A stretch of 64,000 nt of DNA from an uncultured Bacteroidales bacterium (GCA_947177525.1 CAMWUW010000002.1:28151-92150), one strand, 5' to 3'; shown: positions 19,141-29,666, counted from the stretch's first letter. Notes: generated from the sequence alone by a model not told the origin. A program made the numbers and translations.

Positions 19141-19830
19141 TCAGATTGCCTTGACGATGGATCTGACAGCCTCCTCCAATTCGGCAGTCTTCTGCCCATG
19201 CAGTTCAGGGTCACTTATTGTACCCAGGACTGGAGACAGAAATGAAATCATCTGCAGGACTCTTGCATCCTCAAGGCTGATTCCGCGTGAACGCATATAA
19301 AACTGTTCTTCCTCATTAAGCCGCCCGATGGTCGCGCCGTGCGAGCATTTTACATCGTCTGCATAGATTTCCAGCTGAGGCTTCGTATTCACTTTTGCGT
19401 AATCAGAAATAAGAATATTATGATTCTCCTGATATGCCTCTGTGTGCTGGGCGTCTTTCACAACGGTTATCTTACCATAAAAATCCACGGAAGAGTGTCC
19501 CCCGGCAATTCCTTTGAAAAGCTGCCGTGAAGTGCAGTCCGGGACTTCATGCCTCATGTCTACAGAGATGCGGATTTTCTCATCATGTCCACAGACATAG
19601 GCACCGGCTATATCTGCAGAGGCGCCCCTTCCTGCCAAAACAACTTCGAGAGAGCACTCATACTCTGTACCCGGCATTGAAAGAATCACGATCTCTGCCT
19701 TCGCATCCTTCTCAACAACAATTTTTCCCGGCAAAGCCTCCTCATTACCGGCAATATAGATTTTATTGAATGACTGCCCGGCAGGCACTGTCACTGTATT
19801 GTGCACGTCCATAGCATCACAAGCTGTCAT
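19141..19830 (-). CDS. sufD: SufD-like Fe-S cluster assembly protein (short form)
   Basis: ...EAYQENHNILISDYAKVNTKPQLEIYADDVKCSHGATIGRLNEEEQFYMRSRGIS: SufB/D core. Start ambiguous (19830 or 19812). Confidence 0.85.
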   Translation of the reverse strand: MTACDAMDVHNTVTVPAGQSFNKIYIAGNEEALPGKIVVEKDAKAEIVILSMPGTEYECSLEVVLAGRGASADIAGAYVCGHDEKIRISVDMRHEVPDCTSRQLFKGIAGGHSSVDFYGKITVVKDAQHTEAYQENHNILISDYAKVNTKPQLEIYADDVKCSHGATIGRLNEEEQFYMRSRGISLEDARVLQMISFLSPVLGTISDPELHGQKTAELEEAVRSIVKAI

Positions 19831-20563
19831 AACCGTTCTCTTCAATTGCAGCCACAAGTTCTCTTCCAGCTGTCTTTACTATTCGTCCGTCTTTCAGCAC
19901 ATGCACGACATCAGGCACGATATAGTCCAAAAGACGCTGATAGTGAGTAATTACAATAGCAGCATTCTCAGGTGTATGAAGAGCATTGACGCCATTGGCC
20001 ACAATACGTAGGGCATCTACATCAAGCCCGCTGTCCGTTTCGTCAAGTATAGCAAGCATCGGGTCAAACATTGCCATCTGGAAGATCTCATTGCGTTTTT
20101 TCTCTCCGCCCGAAAAGCCCACATTGACCTCACGTTTTGCAAATTCAGGCCTCATCTGCACAAATTCCATTTTTTCACGCATCATCTTAAGGAAGTCACC
20201 GGCTTTAAGCGGTTCAAGTCCTTTTCCCTTGCGGTGAGAATTCACTGCCGTCTTCATGAAATTGGTGATTGTTACCCCCGGTATTTCAACCGGATATTGG
20301 AAAGACAGGAAAAGTCCTGCCCAGGAGCGTTCTTCCGGTGACATGGACAAAAGATCCCGTCCCATAAATTCAACAGTTCCGTCAGTGACATTGAACTGAG
20401 GTTTTCCGGCAAGTACGGCAGACAATGTACTTTTGCCGGCACCGTTAGGTCCCATTACCGCATGAATCTCTCCTCTGCGGATAGTAAGGTCAACACCTTT
20501 GAGAATCTCTTTTCCCTCAATGCCGGCTCTCAGGCCTTCTACTTTCAACAATATATCGTTCAT
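19817..20563 (-). CDS. sufC: Fe-S cluster assembly ATPase SufC
   Basis: LLKVEGLRAGIEGKEILKGVDLTIRRGEIHAVMGPNGAGKSTLSAVLAGKPQF...ETDSGLDVDALRIVANGVN. Confidence 0.95.
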   Translation of the reverse strand: MNDILLKVEGLRAGIEGKEILKGVDLTIRRGEIHAVMGPNGAGKSTLSAVLAGKPQFNVTDGTVEFMGRDLLSMSPEERSWAGLFLSFQYPVEIPGVTITNFMKTAVNSHRKGKGLEPLKAGDFLKMMREKMEFVQMRPEFAKREVNVGFSGGEKKRNEIFQMAMFDPMLAILDETDSGLDVDALRIVANGVNALHTPENAAIVITHYQRLLDYIVPDVVHVLKDGRIVKTAGRELVAAIEENGYDSL

Positions 20564-20578
20564 ATCTCTTATATTTTT

Positions 20579-21238
20579 CTATTCTGAGCGTCCGTAAAGT
20601 CTATACCAATGATAAAGCGAAACCCCTCCATTGATGAGATAGAGCCCACAGACTATAGGCATGAAAACATGTCCCACTGAAATGTGCAGAATCATCTGCG
20701 TTATATTCACAAGAAGCCATGCGACCCAGCAGTCCCACTTCTTCAGGGCAGAAAGGAACTGCGCCACAAGAATCAGCACTGTCACGCAGGCATCAAGGTA
20801 AGGTATCGGGTCAGACGGGAATATTCCTATGAACCACCTGTTTCCAAGCATGCTGAGAAGCCACCCCCATATTCCGGCAAGTATAAAGACCGAAAGAATG
20901 GCCAAAAGTCTCTGAGGCCATGTCAGCATACTGACTTTCAATGCCTTGTGATCTTTTGCACTTTCTTCATTACGCCTTGGATGAGTCCATCTGTAATGTC
21001 CAAGAATATTTATGCCCAATGAAATAGGCTGGAGCAGAAGGCTCGCGTATAAATTCTTGTTCCAAAACATCAGAAAAAGCATGAATGTATATAAATACCC
21101 AACCCAGAAATTATATTTGCTGTTCCGCCCGGCAAGAAAAACACAGGTCAGTCCTACCGCAGAAGTCAGCAGGTCAATAAGCAGCACCGGAGTATCTCCT
21201 CCGACAGTAAATAATGTATAATTCAGTATGTCGTGCAT
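20579..21238 (-). CDS. pnuC: PnuC family vitamin precursor transporter
   Basis: NFWVGYLYTFMLFLMFWNKNLYASLLLQPISLGINILGHYRWTHP; small multi-TM PnuC-like protein. Confidence 0.8.
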   Translation of the reverse strand: MHDILNYTLFTVGGDTPVLLIDLLTSAVGLTCVFLAGRNSKYNFWVGYLYTFMLFLMFWNKNLYASLLLQPISLGINILGHYRWTHPRRNEESAKDHKALKVSMLTWPQRLLAILSVFILAGIWGWLLSMLGNRWFIGIFPSDPIPYLDACVTVLILVAQFLSALKKWDCWVAWLLVNITQMILHISVGHVFMPIVCGLYLINGGVSLYHWYRLYGRSE

Positions 21239-21256
21239 ATATATTCCTTTAAAACA

Positions 21257-22696
21257 TTAACCGACAGAGCCTTCGAGGGAAAGGGACAGAAGCTTCTGAG
21301 CCTCCACGGCAAACTCCATAGGAAGCTTCGACAGCACCTCCCTGGCATAGCCGTTGACAATAAGTCCTACAGCCTCTTCCTGTCCGATTCCTCTCTGATT
21401 GCAGTAGAAGAGCTGATCCTCACTTATTCTTGAAGTTGTGGCTTCATGTTCCACCACTGCCGTCTTATTGGCATTCTCAATATAAGGGAATGTGTGCGCA
21501 CCGCACTTGTCACCTATCAAAAGGCTGTCACACTGGGAATAATTGCGGGCATTTTCTGCTCCTGCAAGCATTCTGACAAGGCCGCGATAGCTGTTCTGGC
21601 TATGTCCGGCCGAAATTCCTTTGCTTATGATTCTGCTCCGTGTGTTCTTGCCGATATGTATCATTTTGGTACCGGTATCCGCCTGCTGATAATTGTTTGT
21701 GACTGCTACGGAATAAAACTCAGAAGAAGAATTGTCTCCTTTCAATATGGTAGAAGGATATTTCCACGTGATAGCAGAACCTGTCTCCACCTGTGTCCAT
21801 GAGAGATGGCTTCCGGCTCCCTTGCATATTCCCCTTTTGGTAACAAAATTAAATATTCCTCCCTTTCCCTGGGCATCTCCAGGATACCAATTCTGTACAG
21901 TGGAGTATTTCACTTCAGCATCTTTCTCTACTACAATCTCAACAACGGCAGCATGCAATTGGTTCTCATCACGCATAGGGGCTGTACATCCTTCCATATA
22001 GCTCACATACGATCCTTCATCCGCGACAATGAGCGTCCGTTCAAACTGTCCCGTGCCCTTTGCATTTATACGGAAATAACTTGAAAGTTCCATCGGACAA
22101 CGCACTCCCTTAGGAATATAACAGAAAGAGCCGTCACTGAAAACAGCTGAATTGAGTGCTGCATAAAAATTATCACCCACAGGAACAACCGAAGCAAGAT
22201 ACTTCCGGACAAGCTCAGGGTATTCTCTCACAGCTTCGGAGAAAGAACAGAAAATAATTCCTTTTTCTGCAAGCGCAGCCCGGAATGTAGTTGTTACGGA
22301 AACTGAATCAAACACGGCATCCACAGCCACTCCGGCAAGTGCAGCCCTTTCATGAAGAGGAATTCCCAATTTGTCAAATGTCTTTTCCAGCTCCGGATCA
22401 ATTTCATTAGGACGTTCGCTGTCCTTTTTAGGGGCCGCATAATAAATTATATCCTGAAAATCAATCTCAGGAATTTCAAGATGTGCCCATGTCGGAAGCG
22501 TCATCTTCTGCCATTTGCGGAATGCCTCCAAACGGAAGTCCAGCATCCATTCCGGCTCACCTTTCTTTGCAGAAATAATGCGGATGACATCTTCATTGAT
22601 GCCTTTGGGAATGAATTCCTGCTCAAGGTCAGTCACAAAGCCATGTTCGTATTCCTTATCTGCAAGGCCATCCAATATTTCTTTATCATTACTCAT
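21257..22696 (-). CDS. sufB: Fe-S cluster assembly protein SufB
   Basis: [43 protein letters not shown]...[25 protein letters not shown]. Confidence 0.95.
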   Translation of the reverse strand: MSNDKEILDGLADKEYEHGFVTDLEQEFIPKGINEDVIRIISAKKGEPEWMLDFRLEAFRKWQKMTLPTWAHLEIPEIDFQDIIYYAAPKKDSERPNEIDPELEKTFDKLGIPLHERAALAGVAVDAVFDSVSVTTTFRAALAEKGIIFCSFSEAVREYPELVRKYLASVVPVGDNFYAALNSAVFSDGSFCYIPKGVRCPMELSSYFRINAKGTGQFERTLIVADEGSYVSYMEGCTAPMRDENQLHAAVVEIVVEKDAEVKYSTVQNWYPGDAQGKGGIFNFVTKRGICKGAGSHLSWTQVETGSAITWKYPSTILKGDNSSSEFYSVAVTNNYQQADTGTKMIHIGKNTRSRIISKGISAGHSQNSYRGLVRMLAGAENARNYSQCDSLLIGDKCGAHTFPYIENANKTAVVEHEATTSRISEDQLFYCNQRGIGQEEAVGLIVNGYAREVLSKLPMEFAVEAQKLLSLSLEGSVG

Positions 22697-22883
22697 AAAC
22701 CATGTCACCTTAGGTTACACCTGTCTCCTCAAAGACCAGGCTAAAATAAAACCTGCACCCATGCAATATCAAGGCCCTTAAGGCCCAATTTGCAAAGATA
22801 CAGGTTTTTATTGATTATACTTGCTGCACATCCACAAATAATACTTTTCTCCTTTGCAGACCAGGCAATCAAGAAAGTGACAT

Positions 22884-25800
22884 TTATCGGTCCAGTATCG
22901 AAACTATCTGGTAATAACTTTTCCCTTCCGAATCTCTTTCTTCATATTTGCCTGTCCCTGAACTGTTCATTCTGCTCATTATTCCAGGATTGTCATACTT
23001 AAACAACGCAGGCAGGACATTGTTGTAGACTCCGGGGGCAGCGGCATGGGATTTCTTCCCATTTGAAAGGATGAATTCATAATCAAGCCCAGGAAAGCCT
23101 ATCACGCGGTAAAGCATATTATTTATGCCTTTCCGGGAGTATTGTCCGACAGAAGGGTCATACTTTTCACATCCGCCCTGTAAGCGCATTGCATTTCCAT
23201 GACGGCTCTTCAGAACATTTGAAATCACTATTCTCGCATTATTGTCAGAAGAGCCGAAGGCAACCATACCGGAGGATGTCCTGGCACATCCGGCATCTGC
23301 ACCGTCACTGAGGGCTCCCTCAGGCGTCCCTGACATGACCTCAGAATATACGGCGTCATACATCCCCGTACAATCCGTACCGATCTGTGAAGATGATGAC
23401 ATCATGTCGTTGAACTTGTCAGTGGTTGTGTAATGCACAGCAAATACAAGACTCATGTCATAATACACCCACCTGGTAAATACAGAGTAAAAGTCTCCTA
23501 TGCCAAGGTCTGTAAAAAAATTATCTTTACTGCGGAGCTTGAGTTCCATCATAGGCAATGAATAATAAGCTCCTCCGGAATAAGTGTCACTTTGTATGTC
23601 TCCTATACATTCATAATAGGCAAACAACGGGTAAAGTCCGCACGGGACATTTCCGGCAGCCGGAAGCGGATACCCTTCTGCACTGGAAAAGAAAAACGGA
23701 TAATACTGCTGGATGTTTCCGTTTATGACATACCCGGCACCGGAAACTCCCCCGCCGTTCGGCTTCTGCAATTCAAATGCGCCTTCATTACGTTTCCATG
23801 CCAGCTGCCCATAAACATAAAAATCTATATATCCCTGCACTATACCTATTTTTTCATTTGAACGTCTGTTCACATAGTTGAAACGAACATATTTTTTCCC
23901 GGCAACATGACTGTACATGTCAAAACCCTCCTCAGAGCGGCCGAACTCTTTGTCATATTCATATTTCCCATTTAAAAGATCCTTGACTTCATAGTAACAT
24001 ACCGGCCAGAACTTTAGCTGTGTCCCCTCTTCTGCCAAGTCATACCTCATCCAAGATCCCCTGTAAGCATAACTGGTTGTATGCAGACGGCTTGCTCCCG
24101 GATATACCTGCCTTGTAATGTCATCAACCGTCACCGATGATATCTGGAGAGAAGACTGCGCAGCTTTGTTTCCTATATAAATATACTTGTAGTCAAACTC
24201 ATATCTTCCAGGTTCACGGCAATATATATCATTACCGGTATAAGCTATATCATTCTCAAGACAGAACTGCTTTCTCAAAGGCCTGTAGGTCAGCAGGCTG
24301 TAGTCATCGATACGCCCAAGCCTTGTATTACGGTCCTCCTTTACGGGAAAGGTGAACATCACTTTGAATCCTGAGAATGCCGTGCCAGCGCAATCCCTGA
24401 AATTGAGATCTACAGGAAAGACCTGTCCGTCATGCCTTATCATTTCATCGTCCACATGACATACATATACGTCCACTGACATCTCACCAGGCTTCACATC
24501 AATGCCGAGATATGACAAGGCCGGCTCCTGCATAACCGGAACAGGGGCAAGATATTCAAGCACAGCATTTTCATCCAGATTAGGAACCGCATTATTATTT
24601 TCATCGACAATTGAATATGGCACATTAACCTCATTTCCGACAACATCAAGCTTACAGACAGGCACATTCCTGTCCACTGCCAGACCCGGCCGCCTCACAT
24701 TCACAACAACCTCAGAGCGCTGTCCTCCGTCTTTATTTGCAAAGGTGATTACAGAACGCCCCTGACGGCAGGCAACAATCTTAAATTCGGTTCCGGCCTC
24801 ATTCAGCGGAACAATCCGGACCACCTCACCTGATTCAGATGAATTATATTTGGTTTCGGATTTCACATAGCTTACCGGCCAAACTTCTTCCGGCACATCT
24901 CCAATTGACAATTTGCCATACTGACCGACATACGACGGGATGATGTCCCACTTTAGATTCATCGGCCATTCCACCGAATCCGTAACGACAATATTTGCGA
25001 CAGCCTTCTTCCGGCCGTCATACGTTTCAGCAGAGATGGAATATGTTCCTGTTGCAGCCGTCTCAGGAATATCATATTCAACAACATGCATAACTTCACC
25101 ACGGCTGCCGGGTATCGCTCCTATGTCATATTTCACCGATGACGCCACCCCTCTCTCCACCAAGGCCCCGACACTGCTGCAATAGTCCCAGTCCACTTTA
25201 TAAAATTCAGTCTGAGATGATGCTGCGCCGGAAGTTGTACGGTGATAAAAGGCATAGACCCGGTTTTTGTTTCCTGTAAGGAAATAATAGACAGGCACTC
25301 CGTCCCTTACCTCTTTTGCACCTCTAAATGACAGAGACCGCAGATCGCTTCCTGAAAATTCAACTTTCCATGAAGGACGCATGACATTGTCATAATCAGG
25401 CATTACCGTTATTTCATAAACCGAATTTCGGCAAACGTCAAAATTAGACACATTATCCTTGCCTATGAAAAATTTATATTTTACGTTTCCTACCCAACCT
25501 TTTATCGGATAGGTACACACCGCACCTATTTCAATATAAGTGCACTTTCCGGAAAAATCATTGCCGGCAGACACAAGATTTTCAGATGTCTTTTTCCACG
25601 GATCATCGTTTCCAGGCAAAAGCGTGCCCATCATATTTTCAGGGACATAAAACTCTGCTGTGAATGAATCTGTTTCTGACTGTTCCACAAAAGCCCCGAA
25701 ACTGCCCTGGCAGTCCGATTGGCCCGTAACGTCAGCGGCATCTGCGGCTGCACTGTCTCCGAACGGAAGCAAAAGCGTATTTGCATTGCGCACATATATA

Positions 25801-26363
25801 TTTTGCAGGAAAAAGGTGTTCTTGCCGTTGTCCGGATTTATGAATGAATCGTCTTTTACAATAGTTACACGTATTTTTGCGAACAATCTTTCAAGGGCGA
25901 CATGCAAAGACGGATTTCCGTCCCAATCAACCCTGGAGCACATCGGTATCCCCTTCTCGGAAAGTTCATCAAAATCGGCAATCCGGTATGAAAGACCGCG
26001 CACTGCATCCTCATTCTCAGGAAATGATGATGACATGTCGCCCATATTGGCGGTAAAATAAAATGTCTTTACATTCAAAGGCACTGTCAGAACACATGAA
26101 GAGGCATCATCCAGATGCCATGTGCCAAGCAGATTGCCGTTATATGCAGCTACAGTAATATCCGTCACAATGCTCTCCGCACTGCTTTCCGGCAGCAGCA
26201 CAGACTTGACATGCGGCTCCATGGCCGAAAATGAGACTTCAACACGGGCACAATTCTTTCCGGAATCAAATGCCGTTTCTTCAATAGGTTCACCCTGCTC
26301 CAAATTTCCGCATCCCAACAATATGCACAAAGACATTGCTGCAATCTGAAAATATTTTTCCAT
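22884..26363 (-). CDS. Large cell-surface lipoprotein, DUF4906/fimbrillin-like
   Basis: MEKYFQIAAMSLCILLGCGN lipoprotein signal; ~1159 aa with fimbrillin-like N-terminal features and Ig-like beta segments; family is tentative. Confidence 0.6.
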   Translation of the reverse strand: MEKYFQIAAMSLCILLGCGNLEQGEPIEETAFDSGKNCARVEVSFSAMEPHVKSVLLPESSAESIVTDITVAAYNGNLLGTWHLDDASSCVLTVPLNVKTFYFTANMGDMSSSFPENEDAVRGLSYRIADFDELSEKGIPMCSRVDWDGNPSLHVALERLFAKIRVTIVKDDSFINPDNGKNTFFLQNIYVRNANTLLLPFGDSAAADAADVTGQSDCQGSFGAFVEQSETDSFTAEFYVPENMMGTLLPGNDDPWKKTSENLVSAGNDFSGKCTYIEIGAVCTYPIKGWVGNVKYKFFIGKDNVSNFDVCRNSVYEITVMPDYDNVMRPSWKVEFSGSDLRSLSFRGAKEVRDGVPVYYFLTGNKNRVYAFYHRTTSGAASSQTEFYKVDWDYCSSVGALVERGVASSVKYDIGAIPGSRGEVMHVVEYDIPETAATGTYSISAETYDGRKKAVANIVVTDSVEWPMNLKWDIIPSYVGQYGKLSIGDVPEEVWPVSYVKSETKYNSSESGEVVRIVPLNEAGTEFKIVACRQGRSVITFANKDGGQRSEVVVNVRRPGLAVDRNVPVCKLDVVGNEVNVPYSIVDENNNAVPNLDENAVLEYLAPVPVMQEPALSYLGIDVKPGEMSVDVYVCHVDDEMIRHDGQVFPVDLNFRDCAGTAFSGFKVMFTFPVKEDRNTRLGRIDDYSLLTYRPLRKQFCLENDIAYTGNDIYCREPGRYEFDYKYIYIGNKAAQSSLQISSVTVDDITRQVYPGASRLHTTSYAYRGSWMRYDLAEEGTQLKFWPVCYYEVKDLLNGKYEYDKEFGRSEEGFDMYSHVAGKKYVRFNYVNRRSNEKIGIVQGYIDFYVYGQLAWKRNEGAFELQKPNGGGVSGAGYVINGNIQQYYPFFFSSAEGYPLPAAGNVPCGLYPLFAYYECIGDIQSDTYSGGAYYSLPMMELKLRSKDNFFTDLGIGDFYSVFTRWVYYDMSLVFAVHYTTTDKFNDMMSSSSQIGTDCTGMYDAVYSEVMSGTPEGALSDGADAGCARTSSGMVAFGSSDNNARIVISNVLKSRHGNAMRLQGGCEKYDPSVGQYSRKGINNMLYRVIGFPGLDYEFILSNGKKSHAAAPGVYNNVLPALFKYDNPGIMSRMNSSGTGKYEERDSEGKSYYQIVSILDR

Positions 26364-26633
26364 ATATATTGTTTTAATCGTTTCCGGCCAAAAGTTCCCG
26401 TGTCTCACGACAGGAGAACTTGTTAACATGAAAAGCATTTAAAATAAAATCAGACCTGCAACCTTAAAATAAAAAGGTCTGGCCATAAAGTCACCGGCAA
26501 AGATGCAGGAAGAAATTCCAACCGTGTTTAAAAAAGAGAAAAAGCATTTTAAAAAAGAGAAAAATGGCTGCCGGAAAAATTAAAAATAAATTTTTAATAC
26601 AGGAAAAACATTAAGAAAAGTGACATAATTACA

Positions 26634-26671
26634 AAAAGGGCCTGAATAAAAATTTCATTCAAGCCCTTTTT
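26634..26671. terminator. Terminator downstream of hppA
   Basis: aaaaagggcctgaataaaaatttcattcaagcccttttt inverted repeat. Confidence 0.8.
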
Positions 26672-26691
26672 GAGTCATTTTGTTTATATGG

Positions 26692-28884
26692 CTAATGAAT
26701 CCAGACAGTAAGTCCAGCCATTACTATTGAGACCATGCTCATCAATTTTATCAGTATATTCAATGACGGTCCTGAAGTATCTTTGAAAGGATCCCCCACA
26801 GTGTCTCCCGTCACAGTTGCCTTGTGGGCCTCTGAATTCTTGCCTCCAAGATTTCCTTCTTCCACATATTTCTTTGCATTGTCCCATGCTCCGCCTGAAT
26901 TTGCCATAAAGACAGCAAGCACAAAACCGCTTCCAAGGCCTCCAATAAGAAGTCCCATGACACCGGCCACTCCAAGCAGCAATCCGACAAGCACAGGTAC
27001 AACTATGGCAATGAGTGAAGGAACCAGCATCTCACGCTGTGCACCTTTTGTGGATATTTCCACACAGCGGGCATAGTCAGGAACAGCTTCTTTCGTAAGT
27101 ATTCCCTTGATTTCACGGAATTGCCGGCGTACCTCTGTCACCATACTTTGTGCGGCACGTCCGACAGCATTCATGGTAAGTCCGCAGAAAAGGAATGACA
27201 TCATGGCACCGATAAACACTCCCACCAGCACAAGAGGATTCATGAGATCCACATGATAATATGACATGATGTCAGGAATCGTAGCCTGAGCGGCATCTAC
27301 AAGTTCACCGGAGACACCGACAATCTGCTTGCCTATATGGCTGAGGCCAATCTTTATTTCTTCAATATATGAAGCCAGCAGAGCCAATCCGGTAAGAGCT
27401 GCAGAGCCTATGGCAAAGCCTTTTCCTGTTGCAGCAGTTGTGTTTCCAAGAGCATCCAGCACATCTGTACGTTTGCGGACCTCAGGATCAAGTTCGCTCA
27501 TCTGCGCATTTCCTCCTGCATTGTCGGCAATAGGCCCGTATGCATCAGTTGCCAGCGTGATACCAAGAGTAGAAAGCATGCCGACTGCGGCAATTCCGAT
27601 TCCATACAACCCCAGGCTGAGGCTTTGTGCGGAAAACGACAGGTCAAATCCATTAGCACAGAGATAGGCCAAAAGTATAGCCACGGCAATCGTCACCACC
27701 GGAACGGCAGTAGAAAGCATGCCCAGCCCGACACCGGAGATAATGACAGTCGCCGGACCGGTCTCCGCACTTTCTGCCAGTTTTTGGGTAGGACGGTAAG
27801 AGTGCGAGGTGTAGTATTCGGTTGCCTGTCCGATTATCACACCGGCGACAAGACCGACAACGACAGAAAAAGATATCTGCCACCAGTTCTCCATTCCAAG
27901 CAGCCACATTATAAGGAATGTCGCACCGGCTATCAGCACAGAACTTACATTAGTCCCCAGACTGAGAGATCTGAGAAGCTGCTTCATTCCTGCTCCCTCT
28001 TTTGTGCGTACCAGATATATGCCTATAATTGAAAGTACAACTCCGACAGCAGCAATAAGCATTGGGGCAAATATTGCCTTAAGCTGCAATTCCGTTCCTC
28101 CGATATAATATGCAGACGCACCAAGGGCACACGTTGCCAAAATGGAACCGCAATATGACTCATAAAGGTCTGCACCCATGCCGGCAACGTCTCCTACATT
28201 GTCTCCTACATTATCTGCAATGGTGGCAGGATTACGCGGGTCATCCTCCGGAATGCCTGCTTCAACCTTTCCGACAAGATCGGCCCCGACATCAGCCGCT
28301 TTGGTATAAATACCTCCGCCTACTCTTGCAAACAACGCCTGGGTTGACGCTCCCATACCGAAAGTCAGCATTGTGGTAGTTATTATCACAAGGTTCTGAG
28401 GATCTTCGGCCGGATAAAAGCCAGACAATATAAGCCACCATATTGCTATGTCAAGAAGGCCGAGTCCTACAACAGTAAGTCCCATTACGGCACCGCTGCG
28501 GAAGGCAACTCTAAGACCGGAATTCAATGAGCGCATAGCAGCATTGGCAGTTCTTGCAGAAGCGTATGTGGCTGTTTTCATACCGACAAATCCGGCAAGT
28601 CCGGAAAAGAAGCCACCGGTAAGAAATGCAAACGGAACCCAAGGATTCTGCACATGAAAGACGTATGCCAGGACTGCAAAGAAAATTGCAAGAACAAAGA
28701 ATACAACTGTCACGACTTTATATTGCTGCTTCAGATAAGCCATCGCCCCTTCTCTTACGAATTTGGCGATTTCTTTCATTGTCACAGTACCTTCACTTTC
28801 CTTCATCATCTGTCGGAAAAACAGGTAGGCAAACAGCAGAGCCACAATTGCAGCAGCCGGCACAAGATAGAACAGATTAGTCAT
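26692..28884 (-). CDS. hppA: Membrane-bound sodium- or proton-translocating pyrophosphatase
   Basis: Multi-TM; GGGIYTKAADVGADLVGKVEAGIPEDDPRNPATIADNVGDNVGDVAGMGADLYESY; GNTTAATGKG (K+-dependent type motif). Confidence 0.95.
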   Translation of the reverse strand: MTNLFYLVPAAAIVALLFAYLFFRQMMKESEGTVTMKEIAKFVREGAMAYLKQQYKVVTVVFFVLAIFFAVLAYVFHVQNPWVPFAFLTGGFFSGLAGFVGMKTATYASARTANAAMRSLNSGLRVAFRSGAVMGLTVVGLGLLDIAIWWLILSGFYPAEDPQNLVIITTTMLTFGMGASTQALFARVGGGIYTKAADVGADLVGKVEAGIPEDDPRNPATIADNVGDNVGDVAGMGADLYESYCGSILATCALGASAYYIGGTELQLKAIFAPMLIAAVGVVLSIIGIYLVRTKEGAGMKQLLRSLSLGTNVSSVLIAGATFLIMWLLGMENWWQISFSVVVGLVAGVIIGQATEYYTSHSYRPTQKLAESAETGPATVIISGVGLGMLSTAVPVVTIAVAILLAYLCANGFDLSFSAQSLSLGLYGIGIAAVGMLSTLGITLATDAYGPIADNAGGNAQMSELDPEVRKRTDVLDALGNTTAATGKGFAIGSAALTGLALLASYIEEIKIGLSHIGKQIVGVSGELVDAAQATIPDIMSYYHVDLMNPLVLVGVFIGAMMSFLFCGLTMNAVGRAAQSMVTEVRRQFREIKGILTKEAVPDYARCVEISTKGAQREMLVPSLIAIVVPVLVGLLLGVAGVMGLLIGGLGSGFVLAVFMANSGGAWDNAKKYVEEGNLGGKNSEAHKATVTGDTVGDPFKDTSGPSLNILIKLMSMVSIVMAGLTVWIH

Positions 28885-28946
28885 AATGTTATGTTTTATT
28901 ATGTATGTACTGCATATCAAAAGCATCAGCTTTTATGTCGGAAGAA

Positions 28947-28977
28947 CAAATTTATTTAATTTTTCAAGAAAAACAAG
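28947..28977 (-). promoter_or_regulatory. Bacteroidetes-type promoter for hppA
   Basis: Minus strand TTG-N19-TAAATTTG. Confidence 0.55.
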
Positions 28978-29040
28978 CCCAAAACAATACATTTTTAAAG
29001 CAAATTCCGCTTTTTCTTAATAATTATTAAAAACATCAGC

Positions 29041-29068
29041 TTGTCGTATGAATTTTTCCTTATCTTTG
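29041..29068 (+). promoter_or_regulatory. Bacteroidetes-type promoter for a candidate sRNA
   Basis: TTG (29041-29043)-N17-TATCTTTG (29061-29068). Confidence 0.5.
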
Positions 29069-29074
29069 CAATAG

Positions 29075-29165
29075 TCCGGATTTTGGTTGTCCGGACAACA
29101 GCAGCAACTTCACGCATCATACAACAAAAAATCCGGAATCCTATACGAGATTCCGGATTTATTTT
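29075..29165 (+). ncRNA. Candidate small RNA antiparallel to the rplQ 3' region
   Basis: Hairpin GTCCGGA..TCCGGAC (29074-29096), ~30-nt linker, terminator hairpin 29129-29160; own promoter; no ORF. Confidence 0.35.
29129..29160. terminator. Terminator of the alpha-operon end (rplQ)
   Basis: AAATCCGGAATC-CTATACGA-GATTCCGGATTT, perfect 12-bp stem; minus-strand U-tract TTTTTTG. Confidence 0.85.
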
Positions 29166-29193
29166 GTGCAGCATAAGCTGCCTTTTGATCTGA

Positions 29194-29661
29194 TTACTCA
29201 GCTGCAGGAGCCTCTGCAGCAGGAGCAGCCTCAGCAGCCTTCTTTGAGCTGCGGCGGGTTGTCTTCTTAGCAGCCTTTGGAGCAGCTGAAGCAAGAGCAG
29301 CCTCATTGAAGTCAACAAGCTCGATAAGAGCCATGTCAGCTCCGTCACCAAGACGGAAACCGGTCTTCAGGACACGTGTATATCCGCCCGGACGCTCAGC
29401 GACCTTAGGGGCGATTGTACGGAAGAGCTCTGTAACGGCCTCCTTGTTCTTGAGATAGCTGAACACGATACGGCGTGAATGTGTCGAATCGTTTTTTGAC
29501 TTGGTGATAAGCGGTTCAACATAAACCTGCAGAGCCTTGGCCTTGGCAACCGTAGTCACAATTCTCTTGTGGAGAATAAGAGAGGTAGCCATATTGGCAA
29601 GGAGAGCTTTACGATGACCACTCTTGCGGCCAAGGTGGTTGATTGCTTTATTATGCCTCAT
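29194..29661 (-). CDS. rplQ: 50S ribosomal protein L17 with Ala-rich C-terminal extension
   Basis: [37 protein letters not shown]. Confidence 0.97.
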   Translation of the reverse strand: MRHNKAINHLGRKSGHRKALLANMATSLILHKRIVTTVAKAKALQVYVEPLITKSKNDSTHSRRIVFSYLKNKEAVTELFRTIAPKVAERPGGYTRVLKTGFRLGDGADMALIELVDFNEAALASAAPKAAKKTTRRSSKKAAEAAPAAEAPAAE

Positions 29662-29666
29662 ATTGC

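Noticed and set aside
26440-26640. A-rich intergenic region between hppA and the DUF4906-like gene as an sRNA locus
   Set aside because: No convincing promoter pair or hairpin apart from the hppA terminator.
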